From Aporrectodea caliginosa (taxonomy: Eukaryota > Annelida > Clitellata > Crassiclitellata > Lumbricidae), in NCBI GenBank assembly GCA_020284085.1, contig JACEVL010000147.1, positions 508,501 to 572,500 on the forward strand: a stretch of DNA of 64,000 bases. The letters are read 5' to 3'. Of this stretch, positions 10,145-22,919 are shown piece by piece. The notes beneath the pieces are model-generated. The model searched no databases. It had not been told where the DNA came from and worked only from the letters and a program-made list of their open reading frames with translations. Position 1 is the first letter of the stretch, and each line of letters opens with the position of its first letter. Both the position numbers and the translations under genes were made by a program.

Positions 10145-10540
10145 GTCTATATCTTACTGTGTGTCTGTTCATCTGTCTCCCTGCCTGTCTTCCTTTGTGT
10201 GTACGTGTATGTATGTAGGCCCATGTATGCATGTATTGTTTGTTATATTTATATGCATAATGACATCATTGTTTCTATATATAGCACTTTCTCTGTCGTT
10301 TCGTGTTTGTTCCTGTTCTGTATACGTCCTTCTCACTCTTAATATCTCTCTGTGTATCTCTGCCTATTCCTCCGTTACTTCCGTAATTATCCGTCCGTTT
10401 CTGCATGTCTGTCTTTCTCAGAATATCTCGTTCGGTGTCTGTCGGTCTGTGTGTCTGTCGCTGTGTGTCTCTGTGTGTCTGTGTGCGTGTATGTGTGCCT
10501 GTCTGCCTATCTTCGTCTGTATACATTCAGAGTCTGAGTT
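10145..10540. repeat. Degenerate (TCTG)n/(TGTC)n-rich tract
   Basis: Pyrimidine-rich TCTGTCTG and TGTGTCTG repeats are scattered through the interval. The 159-codon open frame across it is low-complexity Cys/Ser/Leu and is not a gene. Confidence 0.7.
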
Positions 10541-10984
10541 CCAGTTAAACAGGTCTGTTGGCCAGTTGCCCGACCGTGCATGTTTAGAGGCTAATAATAC
10601 GGATAAGATTTGGCTAACATCGCTTGGAGAACACTTTTAACCACTCTCAAATCGGTTAAACATGCAGATGAAGGAGACTGCATCTCACGTGCTCGGCCCA
10701 TGCAAACAAAGGGTCTCAGATTTCTCCTGAGCTATTTTAATAGTCTAGAACCTCCGCAGACCAGAGAGTGTTCTCGTTTAATAAATTGACCTAGAAATTG
10801 CGCGTGCCTTTTCCGTAACCGATTTCATTTCACAGCCATGCCCTCATTTACTGAGTGCATGCGTACATGTAAATGTACAGGTTTTTCTATTGCGGACGTA
10901 TGGATTTGAGCATACACTCGTCTTTGATGAAGAGGTAATAAGATCGGGGGTCCGCCATGCAGGGCAGAATTTTGCTTTGAGATT

Positions 10985-11170
10985 TCTGCTTCATCTATGC
11001 CCCCTAGAGTCCTAGACAACTCAGCTATGACTACGCCGTACAGTGTCGGGGGAAGTTGAGATGGCGAAGGAGTTTACTGGCTACCCGCCCTCATACGCCA
11101 AGGCTAAGAAAATGAAGTCGTTAACACTTCAACCCATGGCTGCCTCTCGGGCTAGCTTAAGAGACTGTTT
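10985..11170 (+). mobile_element. SINE family A copy
   Basis: Contains CTAGACAACTCAGCTATGAC, CCGCCCTCATACGCCAAGGC, TAAGAAAATGAAGTCG, AACCCATGGCTGCCTCT and TTAAGAGACTG in family A order. A CTT array begins directly at its 3' end, as a SINE tail or a later expansion. Confidence 0.7.
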
Positions 11171-11172
11171 TC

Positions 11173-11570
11173 GTCGTCTTCTTCTTCTTCTTCTTCTTCT
11201 TCTTCTCCTTCTTCTTCTTCTTCTCCTCCTCCTCCTCCTTCTCCTTCTTCTTCTTCTTCTTCTTCTTCTTCTTCTTCTTTTCTTCTTCTTCTTTCTTCTT
11301 CTTCTTCTTCTCCTCCTCCTCCTCCTCCTTCTTCTTCTTCTTCTTCTTCTTCTTCTCCTCCTCCTCCTCCTCCTCCTTCTTCTTCTTCTTCTTCTTCTTC
11401 TTCTTCTTCTTCTTCTTCTTCTTCTTCTTCTTCTTCTTCTTCTTCTTCTTCTTCTTCTTCTCCTCCTCCTTCTTCTTCATCTTCTTCGTCATCTCCACCT
11501 CCTCCTCCTCCTTCTCCTTTTCTACCTCCTCCTCCTCCTCCTCCTTCTCCTCCTCCTTCTCCTTCTTTAA
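11173..11570. repeat. (CTT)n/(CTC)n microsatellite
   Basis: About 400 bp of alternating CTT and CTC blocks. The strands read as poly-Leu or poly-Lys/Glu frames. A pure polypurine/polypyrimidine tract of this size can form triplex DNA. Confidence 0.97.
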
Positions 11571-11574
11571 TCTA

Positions 11575-11960
11575 CAGTAACTCCGAAGTTGCGCGTTTCA
11601 AGGCCTTTCCAGCGCATAAGATAAGAGTAATGGATAAGATTACAGAACAGTAAAGTTGATGTTATCTATCTATTACAGTCAGCAAAGAGGCAAACTGGAG
11701 TGTACAAAGTGTTAGTAACTCAGAAGTACTTTCCAGCACCGTCTTATCTTCTGCAGCCTTCATGCGCGTTAACCCCGTGAACCCACTTAAAACGAGGCTC
11801 AAAAAAGGTGCTCTAGCGCAGCAGACATTCTGAACTAATTGTCTTATTTCCTTTCTAGGTTGCAACTCCAGAATTTTACATCTAGGCCCTAGTCATTCAG
11901 CTACCACTAAAAAATTATTGGCATAAAATAATATAACACGTATATAGCATAAATATGCTT
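11575..11960. other. No gene seen
   Basis: This is unique-looking sequence between the CTT array and a hAT remnant. No supported exon. Confidence 0.4.
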
Positions 11961-11965
11961 TTTAA

Positions 11966-12350
11966 CAGGGGTGTCAAAGAGCCGCGGCCCGCGGGCCATT
12001 TTTCCCCCGCCGAAGATGTATTGCTGGCCCACGGAACCTTGCCTAAATACTACACAATTTGAGGATAAAAGTTCACATTTGTCATTTTTAAGGCTTAATG
12101 AGTTTTATGTGATGTTCGTGACTGAAAGTGAAGATCAAAATAATGCTTTTTAAACCTAATTTGACTGTTTGTATGCTTAAAAATGCACCATTTAAGATTT
12201 AGTTTTACAAAACTTTTCTGGAGATGCTCTCACCAAGCTCCCTCCCAGATCCCTACCCAATTTGTCTCAGACGTCTTCGGCACCCTGGCCCGCAACTTGC
12301 ATGAAAAACATTGCCACTGACCCGCCATTAAAAAAGGTTTGACACCCATA
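11966..12350. mobile_element. Non-autonomous hAT element (decayed)
   Basis: The left end reads CAGGGGTGTCAAAG followed by GCGGCCCGCGGGCCA. The right end reads GGTTTGACACCCATA, the inverse with two changes in the last bases. CAGGGGTGTCAAA with an internal GGCCCGC is a familiar terminus of hAT (Charlie-like) elements. No transposase frame is present in 385 bp. The 8-bp flanks do not match well, consistent with an old insertion. Confidence 0.65.
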
Positions 12351-12354
12351 CTTA

Positions 12355-13250
12355 AATAATTAGCATAACATATCTCACGAAAACTGCGCATATTGCGGGA
12401 AAGCATCGCTATAAACTTGTTGTTGTTGTTGCTGTCGATGATCCTTCAAGGTCGTGAGTATTCCGGCAATGAACCCTGCAGGTCAATTAGTTAGTCATTC
12501 TGTCAGTCAGTTGGTGAGAATCTCTGGCTTAAGCACATGCAAGACGAAGCGTCTGGACATCCACGTTCTTAGGTATATAGTACCGTGAGGTATTGGCGCC
12601 TAAACTGATGGACAGATGGAAGGATGAGTTGATGTGAGGATGATCTGGACAGCAATGAATGCAGACTGCTGTTGCTGCTGCTGCTGCTGCGTCTGGTGAA
12701 ATGGCAGCTGGTCTTCGGCCCGTAAGTGGAATCAATGAGAGTCATCATCACCATCATCATAGCCGCTGGTTCGTCATTTGCTGTCGGAGAGTAACGCATG
12801 GACCTGCTGTGAATGTGAAACATTGCGTCTTTGGACTTCCATACGATTCATGAGGCTCTGTCCACACCCAAGAGATGCCCTGCTTATGCAGTGACCTAGG
12901 AAGAATCTCAGTTATAACTTAAACTGAGAATTATAACAACAGTATCTTCTTGCAACACCGAGACACAAACTCTCGATGTTGGTATAGCACACATTTCTCT
13001 TATGCAACCTCGACAGGCAGCTAGCCAGCTATGGCTTCGCTTTTTAAATGAAAATCTAGCTTGACACATTTATAGCCTCGACCCTGCTTTAATCGGCTTA
13101 TAATAGTTCCTCAACCACTCTTAGCCTTAGCATAAGTCAGTGGGAAGCCGATGCTAATTAAGTAAATAATTATATTATTTATTATCTCTATAGCAGTCAT
13201 GATCGACGAATTGCCGGTGTGAAATCTATGCACTCATTTTGTAACCAAGT
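12355..13250. other. No gene seen; short CTG and ATC runs
   Basis: (GTT)n at 12419-12431, (CTG)n at 12668-12691 and a short CATCAC run at 12743-12760 are visible. Short open frames here depend on these runs. No exon is supported. Confidence 0.45.
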
Positions 13251-13254
13251 TCAA

Positions 13255-13365
13255 TAGACCTCGCTTCTTAAACGGAAGTCTTTAAATATTTGTCACTTAG
13301 GCAGAATTTGAACTCAAGACCAGCATGCAACCCACCAAACTATCACGCCGCCAAGTCAGACCTAG
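13255..13365 (-). mobile_element. tRNA-like SINE head
   Basis: The reverse complement carries GGCGGCGTGATAGTTTGGTG (A-box region) and TCTTGAGTTCAAATTCTGCC (B box), like the heads of family A. The body beyond it is too degraded to align by eye. Confidence 0.4.
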
Positions 13366-13423
13366 ACTAAATTCAATATCTTTACCTTTCTTGGTGTATA
13401 ATTCTACTCAACCAGTCTTTGTC

Positions 13424-13880
<457 letters not shown>

Positions 13881-14055
13881 GCAATATTCGTCATGACTGT
13901 CGCTGTTTCGCTTCTGCATCGTCTATATTTTTGCTGATTAGGTAAATACCACATGGTCGTTGTTATCCTCCACGTTGATTGCCATAATCGTTAAGTTTCT
14001 GGCAGTTAAGCGTTTCTGGAGTTTAGAGCTTGTTGTAGTTGATTGCTTCTGGTAG

Positions 14056-14262
14056 CTAGTTTAGTGTTTCTGATAGTTTAGTGTTTCTGATAGTTTAGTG
14101 TTTCTGATAGTTTAGTGTTTCTGATAGTTTAGTGTTTCTGATAGTTTAGTGTTTCTGATAGTTTAGTGTTTCTGATAGTTTAGTGTTTCTGATAGTTTAG
14201 TGTTTCTGATAGTTTAGTGTTTCTGATAGTTTAGTGTTTCTGATAGTTTAGCGCTTCTGGTA
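14056..14262. repeat. 17-bp tandem repeat
   Basis: The unit GTTTCTGATAGTTTAGT is repeated about 12 times, nearly identical in the centre and degenerating at both ends (GCTTCTGGTAGCTAGT on the left, GCGCTTCTGGTAGTTTTAGT on the right). It is a minisatellite without coding potential. Confidence 0.95.
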
Positions 14263-14264
14263 GT

Positions 14265-15160
14265 TTTAGTGCATACTGACAGCTTTTCAGTGATTATTTG
14301 ATGTTCGTTTCTGAAGCAGTTCACTTGATCGATCCAGGACGTGACTCACCAGAAAGATGATATAAGTTTTTAGCAACTCAAAATAGATCGCCATCTCAGT
14401 CGCAAATCAGATCACGAAAGAAATGAGTCTACTACACGTGACACAGCGTACACTATCTGGAGGCTCCATTCGTAATTGTATTTTATATAGCGCCTAATTT
14501 TGCACAATATAAGTCATATTTATAGCATCTGAAAAGTGATATGGCAGACATTAGTAACATAATGCAGTTCTACATTGGCTTTCATTTGTACAGGGAGTTC
14601 TGTTCAAAAACTGTTTATAAAATGTTGCAGTGAGAAAAGTGTTAATTGCTCAGCTTAATAGACATCTTATGTGGTCTTGCCTGACCATCGGACACGTTCA
14701 CTATGACTGTAGATGAAGCTTGGATGCAGGTCCCTGCATGGCCTCGTCGGTTGGCGGTCAAAGCTCAAGGAATTCCTGCCCATGCATTTCTGTCCACTCG
14801 GTCAATTCATTTATGTCATCCTGGTCGGAGGCTGGTCCAAACTCAACGTTCGCCTTGTTCTGCCTAAACACCCGTCGTATTCTCAACTAGCTCTTTGATG
14901 TCAGCGTCCAGTAAGATAACGATTAGACGGAAGTCTTAAGATTAAAATAAATTTGATTTGGTTAAACTGTACCAGATTAATTATGCTATACTAGTATTGA
15001 CCATACTATGTGAGATTAGATTAGTTTAGATTAGATTGGATTGGTCGTTGGCGAGATGGGTTTTGTTGGATTGTGTTGGATTGGATTAAATCAAATTAAA
15101 TTACACTAGATCAGACTGAAATGATGATAAAATTATGTTAGATAAGATTAGACCCAGCTG
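14265..15160. other. No gene seen; degenerate GATTA/GATTG repeats near 15.0-15.1 kb
   Basis: Positions 15010-15110 are degenerate GATTAGATTG repeats. A possible SINE tail (TATATAGCGCC, reverse sense) lies near 14485. The rest is unique. Confidence 0.4.
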
Positions 15161-15164
15161 AAGT

Positions 15165-15480
15165 ACCTTCAACCATCCAGCCACCCCGGTCTACCCTATC
15201 ATCCTCTTATCTCACTCTCTCCCGTCCCCAGTCACTGACACTACTCGCCTCAACTTCTCCAACCAATCCATATCCTACACTGCACCTCAATTCTGGAACG
15301 AACTTTCCTCTGAATTCCTCTCAATTCCTCCACCAATACGCCACTCACCCATGCACCGACATCTGCCTCAGGTTTCTCTACTCATCGCCCCATTGGCTTC
15401 CACTCCAAGTTGAAGTCTCACCTCTACAAGAATTGGTATACCCTATACTCCAACCGATCCTCTGCCTTCTAAGCGTTCTC
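15165..15480 (+). mobile_element. LINE family B (CR1/L2-like), 3' ORF remnant
   Basis: Frames give TRLNFSNQSISYTAPQFWNE, LSSEFLSIPPPIRHSP and, after a frameshift, FHSKLKSHLYKNW. F/LWN-LP...IR followed by FHSKLKSHLF is the typical C-terminal signature of CR1/L2-group reverse-transcriptase ORFs. A second copy lies at 51930-52270. The frame is broken, so this is a dead, 5'-truncated insertion. Confidence 0.65.
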
Positions 15481-15484
15481 GTCC

Positions 15485-16300
15485 TCAACGAAACCCCTTA
15501 ACCCTTTAACCGCCGCAAGCCAAGAAATCCGGGCGCCGCACCATAATATTATTGGTAAAAATAACGTAATTTTTGTGGCTTATTGTTAGTTGCGTAATTA
15601 TTTTTTGACATTTACTGATCACGTATAAACCAACATAACAGCACATATTTACTCAGATCTATTATTGTTCTACAGGCCATTGTCTGTCTGTAGTGTAGGT
15701 AGTCATACAACCGACAGCTGGAGTTCCAGTTGTCCATGAACACTGTACGACCACTGTCCAGTAGAGGAAGTGCAAGATATATAACAATCTTCTCAGTAAT
15801 GCCAAAGTTCTTGCATTCTGCCGGTAATATCACATCCATGGATGTTTGCGGGTCCTAAAACTGCTTGTAAGACTTCTTCGCTTGTAAACTTCCGTTTCGC
15901 CATTTTGTACTTTTACTATAGGTAGGCCTACGTCACCGGTTGCATAGCGATCAGACCGGAAGTAGCCGGGGTTAAAAAAATATTTCTGTCCAAATATAGC
16001 CTATGACATCCTCTGCTAATATAATATACGCCATACTGCATGAAATACACCACGCTAGCACTATGCCTGAGTCATTATGCTTATGCCGGATTAATCCGGC
16101 GCTAAGGCGTGAGGATTTTTAGCTGGCGCCGGATATATCCGGCATTATGGCGGTTAAGCGGTTAACAGTTGCTCTGCCTCTCCTCTCTCTTGTCTCTCTG
16201 GTTCGAACCTCCACTGGACATCGATCTGTGATACATCGCAGCACTCGTCAATAATCTTATGCTGTATAAGGACATGTCTTGCATGACATGATCCCGCCCA
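15485..16300. other. No gene seen; short inverted GCCGGAT blocks
   Basis: Near 16083-16145, GCCGGATTAATCCGGCGC and GCGCCGGATATATCCGGCAT are two short palindromic blocks, and GAAATCCGGGCGCCGCACC occurs near 15523. These may be ends of a degraded inverted-repeat element spanning roughly 15490-16165. The minus-strand frame at 15612-15839 is not recognised. Confidence 0.35.
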
Positions 16301-16303
16301 AAA

Positions 16304-16304
16304 G

Positions 16305-16366
<62 letters not shown>
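16304..16366. repeat. (AAT)n microsatellite
   Basis: About 21 AAT units directly precede a LINE family C 3' end. Confidence 0.95.
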
Positions 16367-16368
<2 letters not shown>

Positions 16369-16545
16369 TCCAGCGGTTCAATGCGGTGGCTTTCCGCGGT
16401 ACTTTTGCCACACTGGACCTTGACGACGATTAGGTGCCGTTCCAGACGAATTTTATTGTTCTTAATTAATATTAAGTCCCCGGGGGATCATGTATACCTC
16501 GGGGCAAAAAAAAAAAAAAAAAAAAATAATAATAATAATAATAAT
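16367..16545 (+). mobile_element. LINE family C 3' end, copy 1 of a nested set
   Basis: The codons at 16374-16433 read RFNAVAFRGTFATLDLDDD and stop (TAG). A 3' UTR follows with a CCCCGGGGG ... CCTCGGGG hairpin, an A-run (~22) and (AAT)n. It starts right after an AAT array. The ORF part is a dead fragment of about 20 codons. Confidence 0.7.
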
Positions 16546-16728
16546 ATCGCTTTAACGCGATCGCTTTTCGTGGTTCTTTTATGCAGCCGGATCTTGCCGA
16601 GGGATAAACCGTTCCAGAAAACCATCTTCCTTTCTCCAGATAATAGTTTTGATAGCCTGAGGGATTAGTACTACCTCGGGTATAAAAAAAAAAAAAAAAT
16701 AATAATAATAATAATAATAATAATAGTA
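16546..16728 (+). mobile_element. LINE family C 3' end, copy 2 of a nested set
   Basis: The codons at 16548-16607 read RFNAIAFRGSFMQPDLAEG and stop (TAA). A 3' UTR with CCTGAGG ... CCTCGGGT, an A-run and (AAT)n follows. It is clearly diverged from copy 1, yet truncated at the same codon and also sits on an AAT tract. Confidence 0.7.
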
Positions 16729-16885
<157 letters not shown>

Positions 16886-18180
16886 GAGATTTGAGTGTCG
16901 TAGTTCGTAAGCAGTCGATGACTCGAAGCAACGATTCAGAAGCACTTGATATACTGGACATGGTTTACGCCCTCGCGCTCATGATCGACATATACCCTCG
17001 GCAGACTCTCGCCAGAAAAACCTTTAGAATAAGGATGCTTTATCAAAGATAAATAACATTAATCAAATATAAATACTATGCGATCAAACAATTTATCGAC
17101 TGCATAACTAGTCAAATCCAGAGATAGAGTAAGCAATCCTTTTAACTTTCATGTAAGCCAAAATGCGGTTTGCAATTGGTCCTACAATATAGAATATTCT
17201 ATTGTATTCTATATAATAATCATGTAAATCATGTGAGGAAATTAGGCTTCGTCGAATCCAACAACTTCCTATTCAGCCTGACTCTGGTCTGACCAACCAA
17301 TCATCAGTTAAACTCACAAACGATCCAGGCTTATAGAACAGTTTGTATACCTCTCCAACAAACCCAGTTGCCTACTGACAGGTAGGGAGGGAAAAGGAAG
17401 TAGGGAAAAATTCTGCTTGATTTGGTTTATAGCGCGCAAAGTCTTACATCCGACGATTACAGTTTTGAATTTGCTGCGGGAAATCTTAGTCCAGGGTGAA
17501 ATACAGGGGAGGTAAGTCGCGCACACTTGTCTCTTGCATCTCGTATTCCGATTGACTTACCATTAGAGCATACTGAGTGCAATAAATGAAATTGCGCTAA
17601 ACTATCATGTTTTGCTCATGCATATTTTCAATTTCCTATCCGCAGGCCTACAATCTGGCCTGAAATCTTCGTCTAACAATAGCTAGCTAAGCCGAGACAA
17701 ATAGTACGCCCACATGTGCAATATACAGACTTAAATTATCCGAGATTTTTAGAGCGTAGTCTCTGCATACAGTGTCTGTTTATTGAAGGCCTTGTAGCAG
17801 CAGACATCTTTGCCATTAGGAATTTCCTCGACAGGTAAAGACACGGACGATTGCTACTTGGACTGCTTCAGTCACGCGTGACCTCAGCTCTAAGGCCACT
17901 TGCTGTCGTCCATTGCAACCAGGTTTGACAGAACTATCAATAGAATTGTATACCAGGGATGTATATTTACAACACTCGTTCAATCGCGTACCAATCGTAG
18001 GCCTTTGGTCGGTATTCGACACATGGAACACAGTGATCTCGTCTCAGTTTACTCAAACAATCTTAACGAAACGCTGAAACACTTAAACACTTCTAAATTA
18101 CCTTTGTGAGGTTCAAAAGGCGCTACATATATGCCAATTTTCAGTTTATGTGCACACATATATAATACATAGATAAATAA
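16886..18180. other. No gene seen
   Basis: This is unique AT-rich sequence. CTTAGTCCAGGGTGAAATAC at 17485 repeats a segment found at 8778 with one change, and GAGGTAAGT at 17508-17516 looks like a donor, but I cannot build an exon with it. Confidence 0.35.
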
Positions 18181-18300
18181 ATACATACATACATACATAC
18201 ATACAAATATATTCACGCATGCATGCTACATACCTACATGTATGCATACATACATACATGAATGCATGCATACATACATACATGTATACGTATATGTATA
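18180..18300. repeat. (CATA)n/(CATG)n microsatellite
   Basis: Degenerate TACATACA and TGCATGCA repeats lie immediately upstream of a LINE remnant. Confidence 0.85.
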
Positions 18301-18314
18301 CTTACTGTATAGAC

Positions 18315-18716
18315 ACTGTATACGTTTGGAATAGTATACCGTTATCTATTCGTCAACTACCTGGTCTGCGTATTTTTAAGAAAAGACTACGCCTTTACCT
18401 CATTCAGCAAATTACTTGAATTCTTGTTTTCTTTTTTATTGGGTGTGTTAGTTAAGTGTTCGTTAAGTTATGTTTGTAATTTTGTTTAATTATTTAGCCA
18501 TTTTCTGGTCATCAAAGTCTTCGTGTAATAACAAGAACCGGCTGTCATGCATTTATTTTTGTTATTCTCAATTATTAGGTGGCCCTATTAGCGGGATTCT
18601 CCATCCCTTCTGGGTCTCCTCCTTAGTATCCACAACTGATGTAATTTACTGTGTTTTTTGTGTTATAATTGTACTTTGCTGGATCAGGAAATAAACTGAT
18701 TTGATTTGATTTGATA
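18315..18716 (+). mobile_element. LINE family A 3' end (ORF end plus 3' UTR)
   Basis: Codons at 18319-18416 read VWNSIPLSIRQLPGLRIFKK then RLRLYLIQQIT and stop at 18417. This is the W-N-(S)-(I/L)-P...I-R...L..F-K..L signature of jockey/CR1-group LINE ORF2 C-termini. The 3' UTR carries GTGGCCCTATTAGCGGG and CTTCTGGGTCTCC, a GGAAATAAAC signal and a (TTTGA)n tail. The copy is severely 5'-truncated; the adjoining CATA repeat is not part of it. Confidence 0.75.
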
Positions 18717-20325
18717 CGTACATTACCTACGCACACGCATTCATGTATGCATAGTTGATTCCATACTACTGTATAACATATATGAACACCATCAAGGTGC
18801 ACTCAGAAGATGCTAAATAAATGCATAGTTACAGTAAAAGAATACATTACCTAAAGTCCTACATGATGGCATAATAAAATAGATTTTGATAACATAACTG
18901 TATAGAAAGTTCATATTCAAAAGCGTAGCACCAGGCTTTAAAGGATCTTTACGACGATATAAGTTGGTGTTCATGAAAGCAAACTAACTACGAAAGATGG
19001 AGGACTGGTATCTCATAGGATGACATAGGCGAATGCCCAACAAGAATTAACAGGGCTTGTTGTGACCTAACTTCACCTTGCTTGCCAGTGTAGTATCCAC
19101 AGCGCCAAGGCGTCAAATCGCTCGTGGCTATATTTAAATTTTTGCACGGTTTTTACTCGGGACTCTTAAATTGCGATGTACGCGCAGCGGTGGTGAATGA
19201 TCTCGCCCAATAGATTCGCTGAAAAGCGAGAAAGGTAATGGGGAAACGTGCACAATTACAGTTTATTTACGACTTCCATGGTAGCGCAGCCATCACAATA
19301 CAGAAGACATCATTATCGATGGCAACTTTCAACTGAAGCTATTGTTGAAACTCGTATTCCATTGAAGGCGCTCAGGCGAAATCCGATAGGCTCCATGTAT
19401 TCGTTCACAGAAAAGACAAGCACATTAAGGTGCAATTTTGTAATAAGAAAAAGCCACATGTATTCATGCATTCTTGCATACATATTTTATCATCTATTCA
19501 TGCCTTCATACTTTATTTTTCAGTCGTGTATGATTCTGAGTGTATCTATATAACTGTTTCAGAACTTCACAAAGCGCTTCTCGCTAGCCCAACAGAATTA
19601 TAGCTCTTAAGTTTAAACACTTTATCTCTTAAGGGTAAGGAATGTTCTGTATAAGAGACAGAAGTACTTACACTCATGCATATTAACAATTAATTTACTC
19701 TGCATGTGTCATCGAAGTCAGAAGTGAATAGAATGAAGAAAATAAATGCTAAAAATACTTATAAAATCTTAGGACCATTCAGCTTGAAGCATGGGACAGA
19801 TTGCCCATCTGGCTCCCTTCGGCCTAGCTGATTAAGTCGGTATTTTCTCAGTGCCTTTCGTGTAAGTTGTTTTATAGCCGAATTTTTATCAGTTAAACGT
19901 TAATTTGGTTTCCTGCTTCGTTCGTGAGAACAGTCTGCATTTCTACCCAAACCTTTACTCACGTCCGATTAATTTCGCGGGAAATCGTTTTGCTAATGGA
20001 GTGATATCATTGATGCTTAATAAAAATAATGTCCTACGTACTTATCACGATGCTCACTATAATTATTAAACGGTAATTAATGAGTTATATTGCTTATTTT
20101 TGCTTTCTTATTAATTCGCTCTGTTAAACGCCAAAAACCTGACTATTGGGAAGTCCTTAAGGGTAAGGAATGTCAGACAAGGTTATGGCAGGTCACTGGT
20201 GAGTTTAGCACGTGCTTAGAACGGTCATCTGGAAAATGGGCCAACGGAACTTCTATGCCTCTGGTTTCTTTCTCGTTTTATGTCAGGCGAAAACTTCCTT
20301 CTGCTGGTCACTTTCAGAACCCGGA
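18717..20325. other. No gene seen
   Basis: Mostly unique AT-rich sequence. No exon passes inspection. The open frame entering at 20090 runs into a CAGG/CAGA repeat and has no recognisable domain. Confidence 0.4.
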
Positions 20326-20329
20326 CAGC

Positions 20330-20450
20330 CAAACAAGCAGGCAGGCAGGAGAGAGGCAGGCAGACAGACAGACAGACACTCTCTACTCACAGGCAGACAG
20401 ACACGCAGGCAGGCAGACACGCAGGCAGGCAGGCAGACAGACAGGCCTTT
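20330..20450. repeat. (CAGA)n/(CAGG)n microsatellite
   Basis: Imperfect GCAGGCAGACAGACAGAC repeats. Gln/Ala/Arg-rich open frames in all three plus-strand phases follow from the repeat. Confidence 0.9.
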
Positions 20451-20804
20451 AATGGGAAAGGATGATGTAGATGGACTGATAAATAAAAGACAATCTTGTA
20501 GATCAGTCGTAATTCCTTCTACTTTAGTCAGCGTCTAATTATGTCCCTAACCCCTTTTCCACACCATAAACAAACGCCAGTTCTGCTCCGATCCTCTACT
20601 ACTACGATCGTCGGTGACCTCTACATGTGGCCAATGTGTGCCGACCGTTCCGTTGTCTCTCAATGTGTGTGTACAGTGTATGATCTGACATTGGACCGAT
20701 AAGACGCCAGAACGAAGTGCGTCAGCCCTGGATCGTGTTTCCATCGATGGCAGTTTACGCCTTTTAAACGACGCTAAGAGCGACCTCCAGCGATGACAAG
20801 ATTT

Positions 20805-21268
20805 CTGCCTCTCTCTCTGTCCCTCTCTCCATCTTACTCTGCCTCTCTCTCTCCATCTTACTCTGCCTCTCTCTCTCTCTGTCCCTCTCTCCATCTTACT
20901 CTGCCTCTCTCTCTCCAGCTTACTCTGCCTCTCTCTCCAGCTTACTCTGCCTCTCTCTCTCCATCTTACTCTGCCTCTCTCTCTCTCTGTCCCTCTCTCC
21001 ATCTTACTCTGCCTCTCTCTCTGTCTCTGTCTCTGCTGTTTCTCTCGAACTGTCTCTCTTTATTTCTCTTTCTCTCTCTAAATCGTTCTGTTTCTTTGTT
21101 TATATACCACTCACAGTCTGTCTCCTTTGTCTGTCTCTCTCTGCGTTTTTCTGCTCTCGCTTTCTTCAATCTTTTATTGCTTCTTTATGTCTACATCATC
21201 CTTTCGTATCAATCCATCTACATCATCCTGTCTGTCTGTATCTATCTATCTATCTGTCTATCTGTCTA

Positions 21269-21305
<37 letters not shown>

Positions 21306-21460
21306 ATATACATATATATATCTGGTCTCTCTCTCTTTCTCTCCATCTGTCTGTCTCTGTCTCTCTGTCTGTCTCTGTCTGTCTGTCTCTGTCTGTCTGT
21401 CTGTCTGTCTCTCTTTCTCTCTCTTTCTCTCTCTCAACTTCTCTCTCTCTCTCTCTGTAT
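20805..21460. repeat. CT-rich minisatellite and (CTGT)n arrays
   Basis: 20805-21025 is a minisatellite built from TCCATCTTACTCTGCCTCTC and CTCTCTGTCCCTC modules. 21230-21305 is (CTGT)n/(CTAT)n, and 21320-21460 mixes TCTC and TGTC. The 298-codon frame across it is low-complexity Ser/Leu and not a gene. Confidence 0.92.
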
Positions 21461-21799
21461 GACTCACCATTCATGTCACTGTCCCTCCGCTGTATCTCCA
21501 CATGCCTGTCTGTATCTATGTCTATCTTCCGTCGTATCTGACAAACACGGCGTTGACCTCAAGTCGTTTGGATACCTGTCCTCACAGAACAAGCAAAGAC
21601 AAGCAGGCGCTGCCATCACCATACTGTTGCTTATATTAAGATATTCGATATCGATATTAATTAACAAAGATAATCTAATGTCGTCGTAATTCACCCTGTC
21701 CACACCTATTAATAGGCAGTTATATTTCAACCTGTCCTTATACATGTACGAGCCGAGGCTCTTTATTCCACACTATACTTCACATAATAATTGGTCTGC

Positions 21800-21905
21800 A
21801 CAATAATCTATTGGGGCTCAAATTTTCGCCTGGGCAGGAAAAGATGTTTCGAAGTTTCGTGCACAGTTATGACCTTTGCAACTCGGCTATGAAAATAAAT
21901 ACATC
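21800..21905 (+). mobile_element. SINE family A fragment
   Basis: GGGGCTCAAATTTTCGCC, AAAGATGTTTCGAAGTTTCG and CAACTCGGCTATGAAA match the B box and body of the copy at 1128. The 3' half is missing. Confidence 0.55.
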
Positions 21906-22915
21906 GAATCATATGCAATCATATAAATATACTTATATACAATTATACACATATACTGTACAAGAATGGATGAGACATAAAATGCGGAAAATGTGACAGC
22001 AAGATGAGACAGGTATTGTCACAGAAGAAATGAGTTCACTAAGGAAGATTATAATAGGAATTAGAGATTAGGCCTAAGGAAAAATATATATAATGACATA
22101 TGATAGTTAGACAAGACGTTCAGCCAAGATTACGATGGTTTAAGGTCAAATGGAGAGAATGCCAGTTGACTGAAACCCGCACAATGCACGACATGCAAGG
22201 TTCGAAGGAAAGAGAAACAAAGACCATAACTGCGCTGGATAGACAATATATATCAGGATATCATATAACAAGGCTTTGACTAACATTGGGAGGCGCACTG
22301 GACTTGAAAATGACCGAAGAAAATGGAGATAGGTCTAATTAAATCCGCACACCCATACCTCCCACCCTAAATGGCTGGCGTCAGAAAGTAATGATGATGA
22401 CGAACCATGAATAATGTTATTCAGTTCATCAAATTTCAGTCACAAGTAAAAGCACACATACGAATATGCAAAGTAATGAAAATCTATGCTAATTAACCCT
22501 ATCACATGAACATTTTGAAAGCCGCCCAAGCAATATAGGATTTTACGCATCTATAATGGTAGCAAAGAGCTAGGCCCATAGGTAGCCTTCAAATAAAATA
22601 CCCAAAACGATATTAATAGAGTAACTTAGTAACTTACCAAGAAACTGTATCTCTTCTAACTAAATGTTTAAGCTTGAAACAAATTGTGGTTTCTTATAGG
22701 CCTATAAAATCAAGTGCGTGAGTACCTTTATACGGCAATCCCAACACATGAAACATGTCCTGTCGCTCAGAATCCGACCTGCAGACCCTACGACATTTGC
22801 TGTCGTCCAGTGCTCTTCGTAAACGGAAGCTTTAGACGTAGGCTTAGACTACTTAATATGTCCACCAAATGCATATCAGGCTCAGATTGATTTCACTTTT
22901 GTTTCAAATTGAACG
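21906..22915. other. No gene seen
   Basis: AT-rich unique sequence. Segments such as GACAAGACGTTCAGCCAAGA and GGCGCACTGGACTTGAAAAT may be old retroelement sequence, but I could not place them. Confidence 0.35.
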
Positions 22916-22919
22916 AACG

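Noticed and set aside
20793..21689. 298-codon Ser/Leu frame
   Set aside because: It is CT-rich minisatellite and CTGT microsatellite.
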